A stretch of DNA of 6,138 nucleotides from Lentisphaerota bacterium (lineage in GTDB: Bacteria; Verrucomicrobiota; Kiritimatiellia; JAAZAB01). The notes under the pieces are model-generated. The model searched no databases. It was not told the origin of the DNA and saw only the letters and a program-made list of their open reading frames with translations. Below are positions 1 through 6,138 of this stretch, one piece after another (the first letter of the stretch is position 1; every line of letters starts with the position of its first letter). The stretch spans positions 1-6,138 of the forward strand of contig JAIVGW010000251.1 in NCBI GenBank assembly GCA_020201415.1, in the 5' to 3' direction. The position numbers were made by a program, and so were the translations under genes.

Positions 1-16
1 TTTGACAGGTATATGT

Positions 17-208
17 GGTTCTTGCAAAACCCCAGCGGCTCGGCGAGACGCCTCGCCCTACCTTCCCGGATTGCTGCCGCAACGGGTAGGGCAAACCGTC
101 TCGGTGAGCCGAATATGAACCTACCTTCCCGGATTGCTGCCGCAACGGGTAGGGCGAACCGTCTCGGTGAGCCGAATATGAACGCGCCCGTGGGGTTTTG
201 CAAGAGCC
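17..208. repeat. Long palindromic repeat element (MITE- or REPIN-like), non-coding
   Basis: The ends form a long inverted repeat. TCTTGCAAAACCCCA (20-34) is perfectly complementary to 191-205, and the stem extends to 17-34 / 191-208 with a single G-U pair. Inside it, 36-50 pairs with 160-174 (13 Watson-Crick pairs, one G-U, one mismatch), and 53-60 pairs perfectly with 150-157. The whole stretch can therefore fold into one interrupted stem capped by hairpins. No transposase is present and I see no clear flanking target duplication. The left boundary could lie slightly outside the stem. An open frame runs through it (13-270), but its protein has no recognisable domain, and the folding explains the sequence better than coding does. 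The likely nature is a dispersed non-autonomous element or a structured intergenic repeat. Copies elsewhere in the genome are expected but cannot be seen here. Confidence 0.75.
58..183. repeat. Two tandem copies of a 63 bp hairpin unit
   Basis: Copy 1 is 58-120 and copy 2 is 121-183. They differ at only one base (A93 versus G156). Each copy contains a small hairpin: CCCG and TTGC pair with GCAA and CGGG around a TGCC loop (in copy 1 about 65-86), flanked by CCCTA/TAGGG (56-60 / 87-91). Copy 2 keeps G156, which pairs with C54 of the left arm, whereas A93 of copy 1 would break that pair. Copy 2 therefore carries the ancestral right arm, and the unit was probably duplicated inside an originally single-hairpin element. 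The unit length is a multiple of three, which is why a repeated 21-residue frame appears in translation. I regard that frame as incidental. Confidence 0.85.
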
Positions 209-333
209 TTCATCATATCAAAATATTTGTCTTACGCCCCTCCGGCTTGTTGAGGGTGATCCAAAAATAAATGGAATTTTGATCTCGTGTATGCCAAGTT
301 TGACATGATCACTGCAAAACAATACTGAACTCC

Positions 334-362
334 TTGACACATTCCCTCCCAACCAATATCTT
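334..362 (+). promoter_or_regulatory. Candidate sigma70-type promoter for the membrane protein / pyruvyl transferase pair
   Basis: A perfect TTGACA (334-339) is followed after 17 bp by TATCTT (357-362, four of six matches to TATAAT). Transcription would begin near 369, giving a leader of about 54 nt before the ATG at 423. Two other TTGACA hexamers lie nearby (300-305 and 406-411), but neither has a good -10 at the right distance. The rest of 209-422 is AT-rich and shows no other gene. It holds only a weak 5 bp hairpin (238-242 / 252-256) without a T-run. The promoter is inferred from sequence match alone. Confidence 0.5.
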
Positions 363-422
363 TTACAGCACGGAAACGAGTTGTGCCGCAATCGAAATCC
401 GGCTATTGACACAGTTCACACC

Positions 423-707
423 ATGCAGAGCATACATAAGAAGCTACAAAGCAGATTGCTAAACGCGACCTTCTTTTTTATCGTTATCGGCTGGATGATG
501 ATTCCGTTTGCCGCCATTATGAGCCACGTATCATATTGGTATGTAAACGTAATCATCGCTATTCTCGGTTTTATTGCTGCCATCTGTTCTGTCGCAGGTT
601 TAACGATGAAGAAAACGCGGACTCGATGGTTTATATGCTCTTTGATTCTTGCAGTTGTGACAGTTTTTTACGCATTCACCAACATTAAATTTCCTGCCCA
701 ATCATAA
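423..707 (+). CDS. Small hypothetical protein with three predicted transmembrane segments
   Basis: This encodes 94 residues from the ATG at 423. I do not recognise a family. Hydrophobic stretches at about residues 14-34, 38-60 and 69-86 look like three membrane helices. Positive charges at the N-terminus (HKKLQSR) and between helices 2 and 3 (KKTRTR) suggest a cytoplasmic N-terminus and a periplasmic C-terminus by the positive-inside rule. A TTG at 381 would add 14 polar residues with no features, so the ATG just before the KK-containing N-terminus is preferred. No Shine-Dalgarno sequence is visible before either. The gene is clearly AT-richer than the downstream genes, hinting at a different origin or relaxed codon use. 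It ends 19 bp before the pyruvyl transferase gene on the same strand, so the two are probably co-transcribed. A role as membrane partner of that enzyme is only a guess from position. Confidence 0.65.
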   Translation: MQSIHKKLQSRLLNATFFFIVIGWMMIPFAAIMSHVSYWYVNVIIAILGFIAAICSVAGLTMKKTRTRWFICSLILAVVTVFYAFTNIKFPAQS

Positions 708-726
708 AGACTACACAAATTAAAAT

Positions 727-1965
727 ATGAACAATACAATCAATGCGACCAGCTTACCCGCCGTCACACAGAACGCCAAGCCCCGGAAAACCGTCCTGCT
801 GCATTGCGCTTGGGCAACCAATAACATTGGCGATATCGGCCATACACCCGGTACGCTGCGGTTCCTCGATCAATATCTTCCGGAGGCAAAAGTCATTCTC
901 TGGGCCGAATCTACCAACGAAAACGTGGACGCGATGCTGATGCGGCGATTCCCGAAACTGGAGATGGTCAAGGGGTCGCTCGCCGAAAAGGACGGGCCCA
1001 TCCAGCAGGCGGTCAATCGCTCCGACTTCTTCCTCCAAGGCCCCAGCATGGGCCAGGGCACCGATTCCATGGCCTACTGCCGCAAGATCGGCAAACCCTG
1101 GGGACTTCAGGGGCAGTCGTATTTTCCCGACATGGTCACCGGCCCTCACGCGGAGGAGCGCATTGCCATCCTTAATAGCGCTGCTTTCATCTATTGCCGC
1201 GACTCCAAGACACTCAAGCTCCTCCAGGATTACGGGGTCAAACCACCCGTGCTAGAATTTTCGCCTGATGGCTGCTTCGGTATCGATGTCCGCGATGAGC
1301 GGAAGGCGCTCGCGCGGATGAAAAAGCACGGCCTGGAGGACAAGAAATTCATTACCCTCCAGCTGCGCACCCACTCGCCCAAAAGCCCCGGCCTTGATGA
1401 CAAGGGGCCGCGGAAACTCAATCCGCTCAACCCGACTCCGGAGAACATCGCCGCTGATACCCGCCGGGCGCAGGTCTATCAGGACCTCATCGCGATGTGG
1501 GTGAAGGAAACCGGCTGGAAGGTCTTGATCGCTCCCGAGGTCCAAAAGGAGATGATCTACAACAAAAAGTTTGTTTACGATCCGCTGCCTGACGCACTCA
1601 AGCAGCACGTGGTCAACTTCGAAGAATTTTGGAACGTGGACGAAGCCTGCTCATTCTACGCCCGGGCCCACACCGTTATCTGCCACGAGCCGCACTCGCC
1701 CATCATCGCGCTCGCCGCCGGCACACCGATGATGCACACGTTCTCCGAGTTCCATTCACCGAAATGCTGGATGTTCAAGGATATCGGCCTCGAAAAATGG
1801 GCGCCTGAATTCGACAGCACTCCGGCCGAAAAAATGTTCGAGATCCTGATGGGCATCCACAAGGACTACCCCGCCGCCGAAGCGCAGGTCAAAAAAGCCA
1901 TGGGCTACGTCGAGCAACGAGCCGCGGCCCAGATGAAGGTCCTCAAGGGCGTCATTGGCGCGTGA
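727..1965 (+). CDS. Polysaccharide pyruvyl transferase family protein
   Basis: This 412-residue protein belongs, by motif and length, to the polysaccharide pyruvyl transferase family. Known members (CsaB, WcaK, AmsJ types) move pyruvate from phosphoenolpyruvate to a sugar as a ketal on exopolysaccharide or cell-wall glycan. The fold resembles GT-B. Visible motifs are NNIGDIGHTPG (32-42, the N-terminal glycine loop), FFLQGPSMGQG (101-111), FIYCRDSKTLKLL (154-166, matching the family's V-R-(D/E)-xxS/T segment), SPDGCFG (179-185, family Asp), and CHEPHSPIIALAAGTPMM (319-336, the conserved His/small-residue segment of the C-terminal domain). There is no signal peptide or membrane helix, so it is cytosolic. 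A proline- and lysine-rich stretch at about 212-240 looks like an extra loop. The start at the ATG of 727 lacks a Shine-Dalgarno sequence but lies in an A/T-rich context. The family is well supported; the acceptor sugar is unknown. No glycosyltransferases are in view to identify the pathway. Confidence 0.85.
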   Translation: MNNTINATSLPAVTQNAKPRKTVLLHCAWATNNIGDIGHTPGTLRFLDQYLPEAKVILWAESTNENVDAMLMRRFPKLEMVKGSLAEKDGPIQQAVNRSDFFLQGPSMGQGTDSMAYCRKIGKPWGLQGQSYFPDMVTGPHAEERIAILNSAAFIYCRDSKTLKLLQDYGVKPPVLEFSPDGCFGIDVRDERKALARMKKHGLEDKKFITLQLRTHSPKSPGLDDKGPRKLNPLNPTPENIAADTRRAQVYQDLIAMWVKETGWKVLIAPEVQKEMIYNKKFVYDPLPDALKQHVVNFEEFWNVDEACSFYARAHTVICHEPHSPIIALAAGTPMMHTFSEFHSPKCWMFKDIGLEKWAPEFDSTPAEKMFEILMGIHKDYPAAEAQVKKAMGYVEQRAAAQMKVLKGVIGA

Positions 1966-2158
1966 CCCCAACTCGATCATTTCGCTTGATGCCAGCCTTT
2001 AGCTGCGTGACTTTTTTGAGCAGGTTGATCGCCGCTCCTCTGCCGTTTCATTGATGTCCGGGGTTGAGGACGAGGCCGTGACACGGCGGTGAAAGTCGGC
2101 GGCGTCAAGCCACTTCAGGTCGAGGATCTGGCGTTGACGCCGGACAGTACCCCTACCG

Positions 2159-2181
2159 CGGCGCCGGTAAAAATGGCGCCG
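2159..2181. other. GC-rich hairpin in the convergent intergenic gap
   Basis: CGGCGCC (2159-2165) and GGCGCCG (2175-2181) form a perfect 7 bp stem with a 9 nt loop, between the 3' ends of the pyruvyl transferase gene (stop 1965) and the propeller/VCBS gene (stop at 2218). It could slow polymerase from either side, but neither strand has a T-run after the stem, so it does not meet the intrinsic terminator pattern. On the + strand a run of six T (2012-2017) follows a weak 4 bp stem at 1993-2005 (CAGC/GCTG), which is also a poor terminator. The remaining bases of 1966-2217 show no gene I can support. Confidence 0.3.
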
Positions 2182-2217
2182 ATATCGGTCCCGGCTGACG
2201 GCGTCGCTGACGGCGGT

Positions 2218-3999
2218 TCATGGAGTGAGGAAGCCCGGCAGTGTCAACCATTCGTACTGGCTGCCCGAAAGCCTGATGGCCAGGGTGCCGGTGCGCGGGT
2301 CATGGGCGGCCGGATCGCCCCGGCCGTCGCCATCGAAGTCCGCCAAGCCCGCCTGCCATCCGGGCGCGTTGAGGAAGCCGGGCGCTGTCTCTCGTCTTGC
2401 ATACCCGTGGCCGGACAGCAAAGCCGAGCAGGCGCCCGTTTGCCGGTTGTAGGTGAACGGGTCGGCTTGGCCGTCGCCGTCCAGATCGTCGGCCGCCGCC
2501 GTGATCCCGATGCCGCCAAGCAACCCCGCGGCAGTGAATAATTCGTATCCCTGCGCGGACCGTCGTACATGCCAGTCGCCGGTTGCCGGACAGCAGACGG
2601 CGGGATCGGCTTGGCCGTCGCCGTCGAAATCCGCTGCCAGGGCCGTGTTGCCTGGACTGACAAATAAGTCAGGATAAGCATGTTCGATGTAACCGTTGGC
2701 GGAAAACCGGATGCGCCAATTGCCGCTCACTGCATGGTACAGCGCCGGATCGGCTTTCCCATCGCCATCGAAATCCGCCGCTAACGGCTCGTAATCCGGT
2801 CCGCCGAACACATCGGGCAGGCGTGTCCATGCGTAACCGTCGGTTGACAGCCGGATGCGCCAGTCGCCATCCCTGGGACGGCAAATGGCCGGGTCGGCTT
2901 TGCCGTCGCCGTCGAAGTCCGCACATACCAGGGTATAGCAGTCGTCGGCGGGGTCCGCCAGTGATGTGACTTCGATGGTCAACAATCCATGCCAGGTATT
3001 GGACTCGGCCTGCTGGAACCACGAGGCGCCGCCGTCGGGTGAATGATAGATGCTGCCGCCCCAATAGCCGCTGGCTACGGCCCAGATACTGGTGCCGTCC
3101 GGGGTCGCGACATCCATGGTGTATTCCGCCGTGTTATGCGAACCCCACACAGCGCCGCCGTTGGTGGTCCAGGCTAAGTGCGCGTCGTTGGCCGTCCAGA
3201 TGCGTTGGTCGTCCAGCACGCAGATTTCATTACCGTCTTTCATGGGACCTTGCAACACCAGTGTCCAGGTCGCGCCGGCATTGGTGGTGGCCAGAACGGT
3301 TTCACAGGCGCCGATGGCCCAGGCGCGTTGCTTATCGAGCGCGGCCAGGCCCAGCAGGTGGTCCACATTCGTGACGGCGCCGTCTGTCTGCCGAGTCCAG
3401 CTTACGCCGCCGTCCGTGGTGTGGAAAAGTCCCGCGAAACCGGTAGCCGGATCCGATTCGCCGCTGACCCACGCGGTAAGCGCGTCCGCCGCCGTCACAC
3501 CCTGCAGCATATTGGTAAAGCCCGGCACGGAGACATCGCGCCAGTGACAGCCGCCGTCCGCCGTGGTCACGACCGTTCCGCCGGGGCCAACGGCCCAGAG
3601 GACACCGCGGTCTACGGCCCAGATTTTTTGCAGGACGGCATCCGGCAGCGTCACGGTGTCGCCCTGCCGTTCCCAGGTTACGCCCGCGTCGGCGGAATGG
3701 AAAATCGAGGCATAACCATCAGCCGGCTCGCCCACGACCCACACCCGCCGTCCGATGGCCGCCGCGCCACCCAGTGCGTTGGCGCCGAGTTGACCAGCGC
3801 CCTGGCGGAACCAGTCCGTGCCGTTGGTGGTACATAACAGTACCCCGCCCTCGGAGTCCAGACCGCCGCAAGCCCAGCCGATAATGCCGGGGGTGACCCC
3901 GGTGGCATCGCCGGGGCCGACGGCGGCAGATAAAAGACTAATTAAAACCAATTTGCCGGCCAGCAGGGCCGTTCCCTGAAAGAAAAACAGCTTGTTCAT
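2218..3999 (-). CDS. Secreted seven-repeat Asp-box (BNR/Ycf48-like) propeller protein with five VCBS/FG-GAP calcium repeats
   Basis: From the ATG at 3999 the product is 593 residues. Residues 1-28 form a signal peptide (MNK, hydrophobic core about 10-25, AAVG), so it is exported. Seven Asp-box motifs follow at about 56, 101, 145, 193, 238, 278 and 319 (for example HSADAGVTW, TTADGGCHW, HTTDGGVSW, HSPDGGASW), spaced 40-48 residues. This fits a seven-bladed beta-propeller like Ycf48/BNR proteins; sialidase catalytic residues are not evident. Five repeats of 48-49 residues follow, each opening with (A/D)D(F/L)DGDGxxDP at 360, 408, 456, 504 and 553. These are typical calcium-binding VCBS/FG-GAP-type units with a trailing W/RIRxSxxGY segment. 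The protein ends with repeat five; no sorting tag, anchor or C-terminal helix is seen. It is probably a surface or secreted binding or structural protein, with no enzymatic activity indicated. Start choice: an in-frame ATG at 4158 has GGAGG about 10 nt upstream but would bury the signal peptide behind 53 residues, so 3999 is preferred. Confidence 0.8.
   Translation of the reverse strand: MNKLFFFQGTALLAGKLVLISLLSAAVGPGDATGVTPGIIGWACGGLDSEGGVLLCTTNGTDWFRQGAGQLGANALGGAAAIGRRVWVVGEPADGYASIFHSADAGVTWERQGDTVTLPDAVLQKIWAVDRGVLWAVGPGGTVVTTADGGCHWRDVSVPGFTNMLQGVTAADALTAWVSGESDPATGFAGLFHTTDGGVSWTRQTDGAVTNVDHLLGLAALDKQRAWAIGACETVLATTNAGATWTLVLQGPMKDGNEICVLDDQRIWTANDAHLAWTTNGGAVWGSHNTAEYTMDVATPDGTSIWAVASGYWGGSIYHSPDGGASWFQQAESNTWHGLLTIEVTSLADPADDCYTLVCADFDGDGKADPAICRPRDGDWRIRLSTDGYAWTRLPDVFGGPDYEPLAADFDGDGKADPALYHAVSGNWRIRFSANGYIEHAYPDLFVSPGNTALAADFDGDGQADPAVCCPATGDWHVRRSAQGYELFTAAGLLGGIGITAAADDLDGDGQADPFTYNRQTGACSALLSGHGYARRETAPGFLNAPGWQAGLADFDGDGRGDPAAHDPRTGTLAIRLSGSQYEWLTLPGFLTP
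2221..2922 (-). repeat. Five tandem ~144 bp coding repeats (VCBS units)
   Basis: The calcium-loop codons begin at 2922, 2778, 2634, 2490 and 2343 reading on the minus strand: spacings of 144, 144, 144 and 147 bp. The DNA coding for DGDG(K/Q)ADP is nearly the same in each, while the codons between diverge. The fourth unit has DDLDGDG instead of ADFDGDG, and the fifth has DGDGRGDP. This regular spacing marks expansion by unit duplication, and unequal recombination could change the repeat number between strains. Confidence 0.8.
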
Positions 4000-4006
4000 G
4001 GCAAAA

Positions 4007-4035
4007 AGTATGTTACAAGGGGAAAATAATGTCAA
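4007..4035 (-). promoter_or_regulatory. Candidate promoter directly before the propeller/VCBS gene; possible leaderless start
   Basis: On the minus strand a perfect TTGACA (4035-4030) is followed after exactly 17 bp by CATACT (4012-4007, four of six matches to TATAAT). Only seven bases separate the -10 from the ATG at 3999, so transcription would start at or next to the start codon and give a leaderless message. No Shine-Dalgarno sequence precedes this ATG, which agrees with that reading. Because the -35 is a full match at ideal spacing I rate this as plausible, but the -10 is weak. If translation instead starts at 4158, this site would lie inside the gene and be irrelevant. Confidence 0.45.
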
Positions 4036-4050
4036 CAGCCATGACTTATT
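4025..4050. promoter_or_regulatory. Imperfect inverted repeat over the -35 box, possible operator
   Basis: AATAATGTCA (4025-4034) and TGACTTATT (4042-4050) are inverted copies apart from one missing base, with a 7 nt centre. The left arm covers the TTGACA of the candidate promoter, a usual place for a repressor site. A second short palindrome, CATGG-AC-CCATG, lies just upstream at 4059-4070. No regulator is encoded in view, and both could be chance in this AT-rich gap. Confidence 0.2.
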
Positions 4051-4195
4051 ATGATTAACATGGACCCATGCGGAAATTTTCGGTGGCCCGCCCCCAAGAT
4101 GAACCTGTAGTCTTGCCGTGACCGGCCCTGGCCAAAGAATCAGTAAACTCTCGGACATTCCGTTGATTCCCTCCAAAAAGCGGAGAAGACCGGAC

Positions 4196-6138
4196 TCACT
4201 CCGCCGGATTGAACCAACGTCCGCGAGATACCGAAAAACAGGGAGGAATACGGGGATCGATGATGAAATTTCCTCCCGTTGCTCTCCATAATTTTCCGGA
4301 TTGCTCCGGGCTCACGGCAATTTCAACCCGTTCAGGAGGATCACCGGTGTAGGACTGGTCCCAAACCCGGTTGCCGTCAGGATCCCATACCGACACCCGA
4401 TTGATCGGCATACGAGGAGGGGGATTTGAGGTGAACTCAATCCAAAACGATTCAACACCCTCTGGCACATGGAACCAATAACCATAGTTGGCCGCCTCGA
4501 CATGTGTTCCCGATTCTACCGATTCAAATTTGAACACCTCGGGAGTGCCAAGATTGGATAGAGGATAAAACAGGCGCATCCGAGCGGGATCGCCGGAGGC
4601 AAGGATCCGGACCCGGTAATCGCCCTCCTCCACATCCAACTCAACGGTATCCGGAGCCCGGGATTCTCCGGCAACCTGGAATCCGTCCGGCCCCTCGACT
4701 TCATATCGAACGGCCTCGCTGCGATCCTTTATTGAACCCTTCAGTTGGATATTAAAGACCAATGGTTTCTCTCCCTTGTGGCGCAGGGTCACTTCCGGAA
4801 AGGCCACGGCGAACTCTCCTTTCACCTCATCCTCCGCCAGCCGTGACGTTGCTCGCGAGAAAGGGTCGTGGATCGGGTCGGGCCATTCGTCCAAATTGGA
4901 AAGAATTGCCAAGGCCATGGGTATATCCCGGCCCACGTAGTTGGGGCCACCGGCAAAGCCGCCATGCGGAGCCCCGAGAAAGTAATCCATTTCTTCGCCT
5001 TCGTAACCATTGACAAGCAGGTCATCAATCACAGCGGTCAAACGGGCCAGGTATAGGGGGTCCCCGGTCCTTTTCCAAGCGTAGGCGGACTGCATCCCAT
5101 TGGCTCCGCCACTGTTGTCCGCGCCAGCACGGTGGACGATCATGAGCGGATTGGCATAAGACACGGCGCTGTTACGGGCGACATGGGCGTAGTCCTCCCA
5201 ACCTGTGTAATCATAGAAGGCCTGATCCGCTGCCCGCCAGTGATCAAATCCGGTCACTTCCCGTGGATGCTCTGTCATCAATGGATCCACCTCCTGGTTG
5301 CCGTAAAGATGCATGTGCATGTCCGCAACTTCCCAAGCCGCATTCAGAAACCAGGGATCATAGGTCGCCTGATACATGTCCAAATAGGTTTTCATGATCG
5401 ACTGCGATCCGCGACCGCGGGTAGCGCTGCCATGGTCATGCTGGGTCAATTCACCAAAAAGAAGAGCCACATCCCGGGTTCGGCCATAGCCGGTGAGATA
5501 ATAGGTGTCCCAGAGATAATCGCTATCGACGGTGTAGGAGCGCAAATGTGGTCCGCTTCTCCCGATCCAAGGCAGCAGGGATCGGTCCCACCAACCTTGA
5601 CGTCGAAAATGGTCCGGTCCCACCGACTCGTCCACCTCCGCCGTGGCGAAATGGCAGAAGTTGGCGTCAGCCATCTGACGCGCCGCGTTCTCGGCCAACT
5701 TCAAGAACCGTGGATCCCCACTGCGGGCATATGCCAGCCAGCGGAGAGGAAATGCATGGTGGTTCTTTCTTAAAGTACGATAAGGGGAAACCCAGCGTCC
5801 TGGCAGATTGATGTTCCAACCCGGATAGTCACCGTGCAGCCACATCCCATAGAACCCAAGACGTTCCACCCAGCGGGACGGCGCAGTCATGGTCAACTCG
5901 TAGAGCCGTTCTATGTCAGGATACCGCTCCGGATCGCTCGGATGAATGTCCCCGAACACTCCTGTGGCTGTCACCCACTTTGGATCGGCCACGGCACGGA
6001 TCGATTCGTCGTTCAAGCCCTGAAGAACTTTGGCCGCCTCATGCGCACTCACCGCTGCATCTGTGAAGTAGAGGAACATTTCTTCGGTCCGCGCAATGCC
6101 CTGCGCATTGACTGATTCCGGTCGTCCTTGGGCAATGT
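4196..6138 (-). CDS. Large exo-rhamnogalacturonan lyase-like (PcRGLX/YetA-like) protein, 5' end cut by the window edge
   Basis: The frame is open from the right edge to the stop at 4196-4198: 646 complete codons, with no stop upstream of the internal ATG at 6079. The residues before it (IAQGRPESVNAQGIARTEE) run smoothly into EEMFLYFTDAAVSAHEA, so 6079 is not the true start and an N-terminal portion, probably a beta-sandwich and signal peptide, lies outside. Counting from the Met at 6079: residues about 50-400 are helical with repeated GDPxxL-helix units (DPRFLKLAENAARQ near 122, DPWFLNAAWEVAD near 241, DPLYLARLTAVIDD near 340), aromatic-rich turns (QGWWDRS, FYGMWLHGDYPGW) and HDH/DNSGG segments, as in (alpha/alpha) toroid polysaccharide lyases and glycosidases. 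Residues about 425-627 form a beta-rich domain ending in a VSVWDPDGNRVWDQ strand pair. The overall pattern recalls PcRGLX/YetA-like proteins that release unsaturated galacturonyl-rhamnose from rhamnogalacturonan I. This is recall from general features; a different glycan substrate or a heparinase-like or GH-type toroid enzyme is possible. Confidence 0.6.
   Translation of the reverse strand, partial: IAQGRPESVNAQGIARTEEMFLYFTDAAVSAHEAAKVLQGLNDESIRAVADPKWVTATGVFGDIHPSDPERYPDIERLYELTMTAPSRWVERLGFYGMWLHGDYPGWNINLPGRWVSPYRTLRKNHHAFPLRWLAYARSGDPRFLKLAENAARQMADANFCHFATAEVDESVGPDHFRRQGWWDRSLLPWIGRSGPHLRSYTVDSDYLWDTYYLTGYGRTRDVALLFGELTQHDHGSATRGRGSQSIMKTYLDMYQATYDPWFLNAAWEVADMHMHLYGNQEVDPLMTEHPREVTGFDHWRAADQAFYDYTGWEDYAHVARNSAVSYANPLMIVHRAGADNSGGANGMQSAYAWKRTGDPLYLARLTAVIDDLLVNGYEGEEMDYFLGAPHGGFAGGPNYVGRDIPMALAILSNLDEWPDPIHDPFSRATSRLAEDEVKGEFAVAFPEVTLRHKGEKPLVFNIQLKGSIKDRSEAVRYEVEGPDGFQVAGESRAPDTVELDVEEGDYRVRILASGDPARMRLFYPLSNLGTPEVFKFESVESGTHVEAANYGYWFHVPEGVESFWIEFTSNPPPRMPINRVSVWDPDGNRVWDQSYTGDPPERVEIAVSPEQSGKLWRATGGNFIIDPRIPPCFSVSRGRWFNPAE

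Noticed and set aside
58..183. Two-repeat CRISPR-like array
   Set aside because: The copies are directly adjacent with no spacers, and the unit is 63 bp with internal hairpins. No cas gene is nearby.
238..256. CCCTC/GAGGG hairpin as a terminator for a gene to the left
   Set aside because: The stem is only 5 bp with a 9 nt loop and no T-run, and no gene is visible to its left.
13..270. 85-residue open frame across the left repeat, with a 21-residue unit repeated twice
   Set aside because: It is explained by the 63 bp tandem repeat having a length divisible by three. There is no domain, no ribosome binding site, and the DNA is dominated by nested inverted repeats.
1..320. TTTGACA and TGCAAAAC occurring at both 1-30 and 299-320, as possible flanking duplications of the repeat element
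   Set aside because: The spacing between the two words differs (22 versus 14 bp from TTTGACA) and the right copy lies about 90 bp beyond the element end, so it is not a target-site duplication.
2126..2220. Possible frameshifted extension of the minus-strand VCBS protein past its stop (a hydrophobic IGAIFTGAAVGVLSGV stretch in another frame)
   Set aside because: It would need a frameshift exactly at the end of an already complete fifth repeat. The segment is short and stops soon after, so it is probably chance.
2089..2541. 150-residue + strand open frame
   Set aside because: It mostly lies antisense to the 3' VCBS repeats of the minus-strand gene. Its composition reflects the complement of GC-rich repeats and shows no family signature.
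3178..3837. 219-residue + strand open frame
   Set aside because: It is antisense to the Asp-box region, whose protein has clear motifs. The + frame gives no recognisable domain.
5132..5773. 213-residue + strand open frame
   Set aside because: It is antisense to the lyase-like gene, which has a coherent protein across the full length.

Overview
The window reads as a chromosomal stretch of a free-living, polysaccharide-handling bacterium of the Planctomycetota-Verrucomicrobiota-Chlamydiota group. My best guess is Verrucomicrobiota or Kiritimatiellota. The basis is the style of the long-repeat secreted protein (VCBS-type ADFDGDGKADP units of 48 residues), a large family of exo-rhamnogalacturonan-lyase-like proteins, and genes without clear Shine-Dalgarno sequences. 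No marker gene is present, so this placement is inference.

Layout from left to right. Positions 17-208 hold a non-coding, strongly palindromic repeat element: a long terminal stem encloses a hairpin unit duplicated in tandem (2 x 63 bp). Positions 209-422 are AT-rich leader with a good candidate promoter (TTGACA, 17 bp, TATCTT). That promoter precedes two + strand genes 19 bp apart: a 94-residue protein with three predicted membrane segments (423-707) and a polysaccharide pyruvyl transferase family protein (727-1965). After a 252 bp convergent gap come two - strand genes. The first (2218-3999) encodes a secreted protein with an N-terminal seven-repeat Asp-box (BNR/Ycf48-like) domain, probably a seven-bladed beta-propeller, followed by five calcium-loop VCBS/FG-GAP-type repeats. 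The second (4196 to the right edge, 5' end missing) encodes a large enzyme-like protein with a helical (alpha/alpha) toroid and a C-terminal beta-sandwich. It most resembles the PcRGLX/YetA-like exo-rhamnogalacturonan lyase group.

How the genes relate. The + strand pair may act on surface glycan (pyruvate ketal addition, with a small membrane partner). The - strand pair looks like extracellular or periplasmic polysaccharide use, but the two genes are 196 bp apart. The downstream one has its own promoter-like signal placed so close to the ATG that its mRNA could be leaderless, so they need not be one operon. I see no CRISPR array, tRNA, rRNA, integrase or defence system, and nothing that amounts to a complete novel system. 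The most unusual items are the palindromic element at the left end and the propeller-plus-VCBS protein with its ambiguous start.
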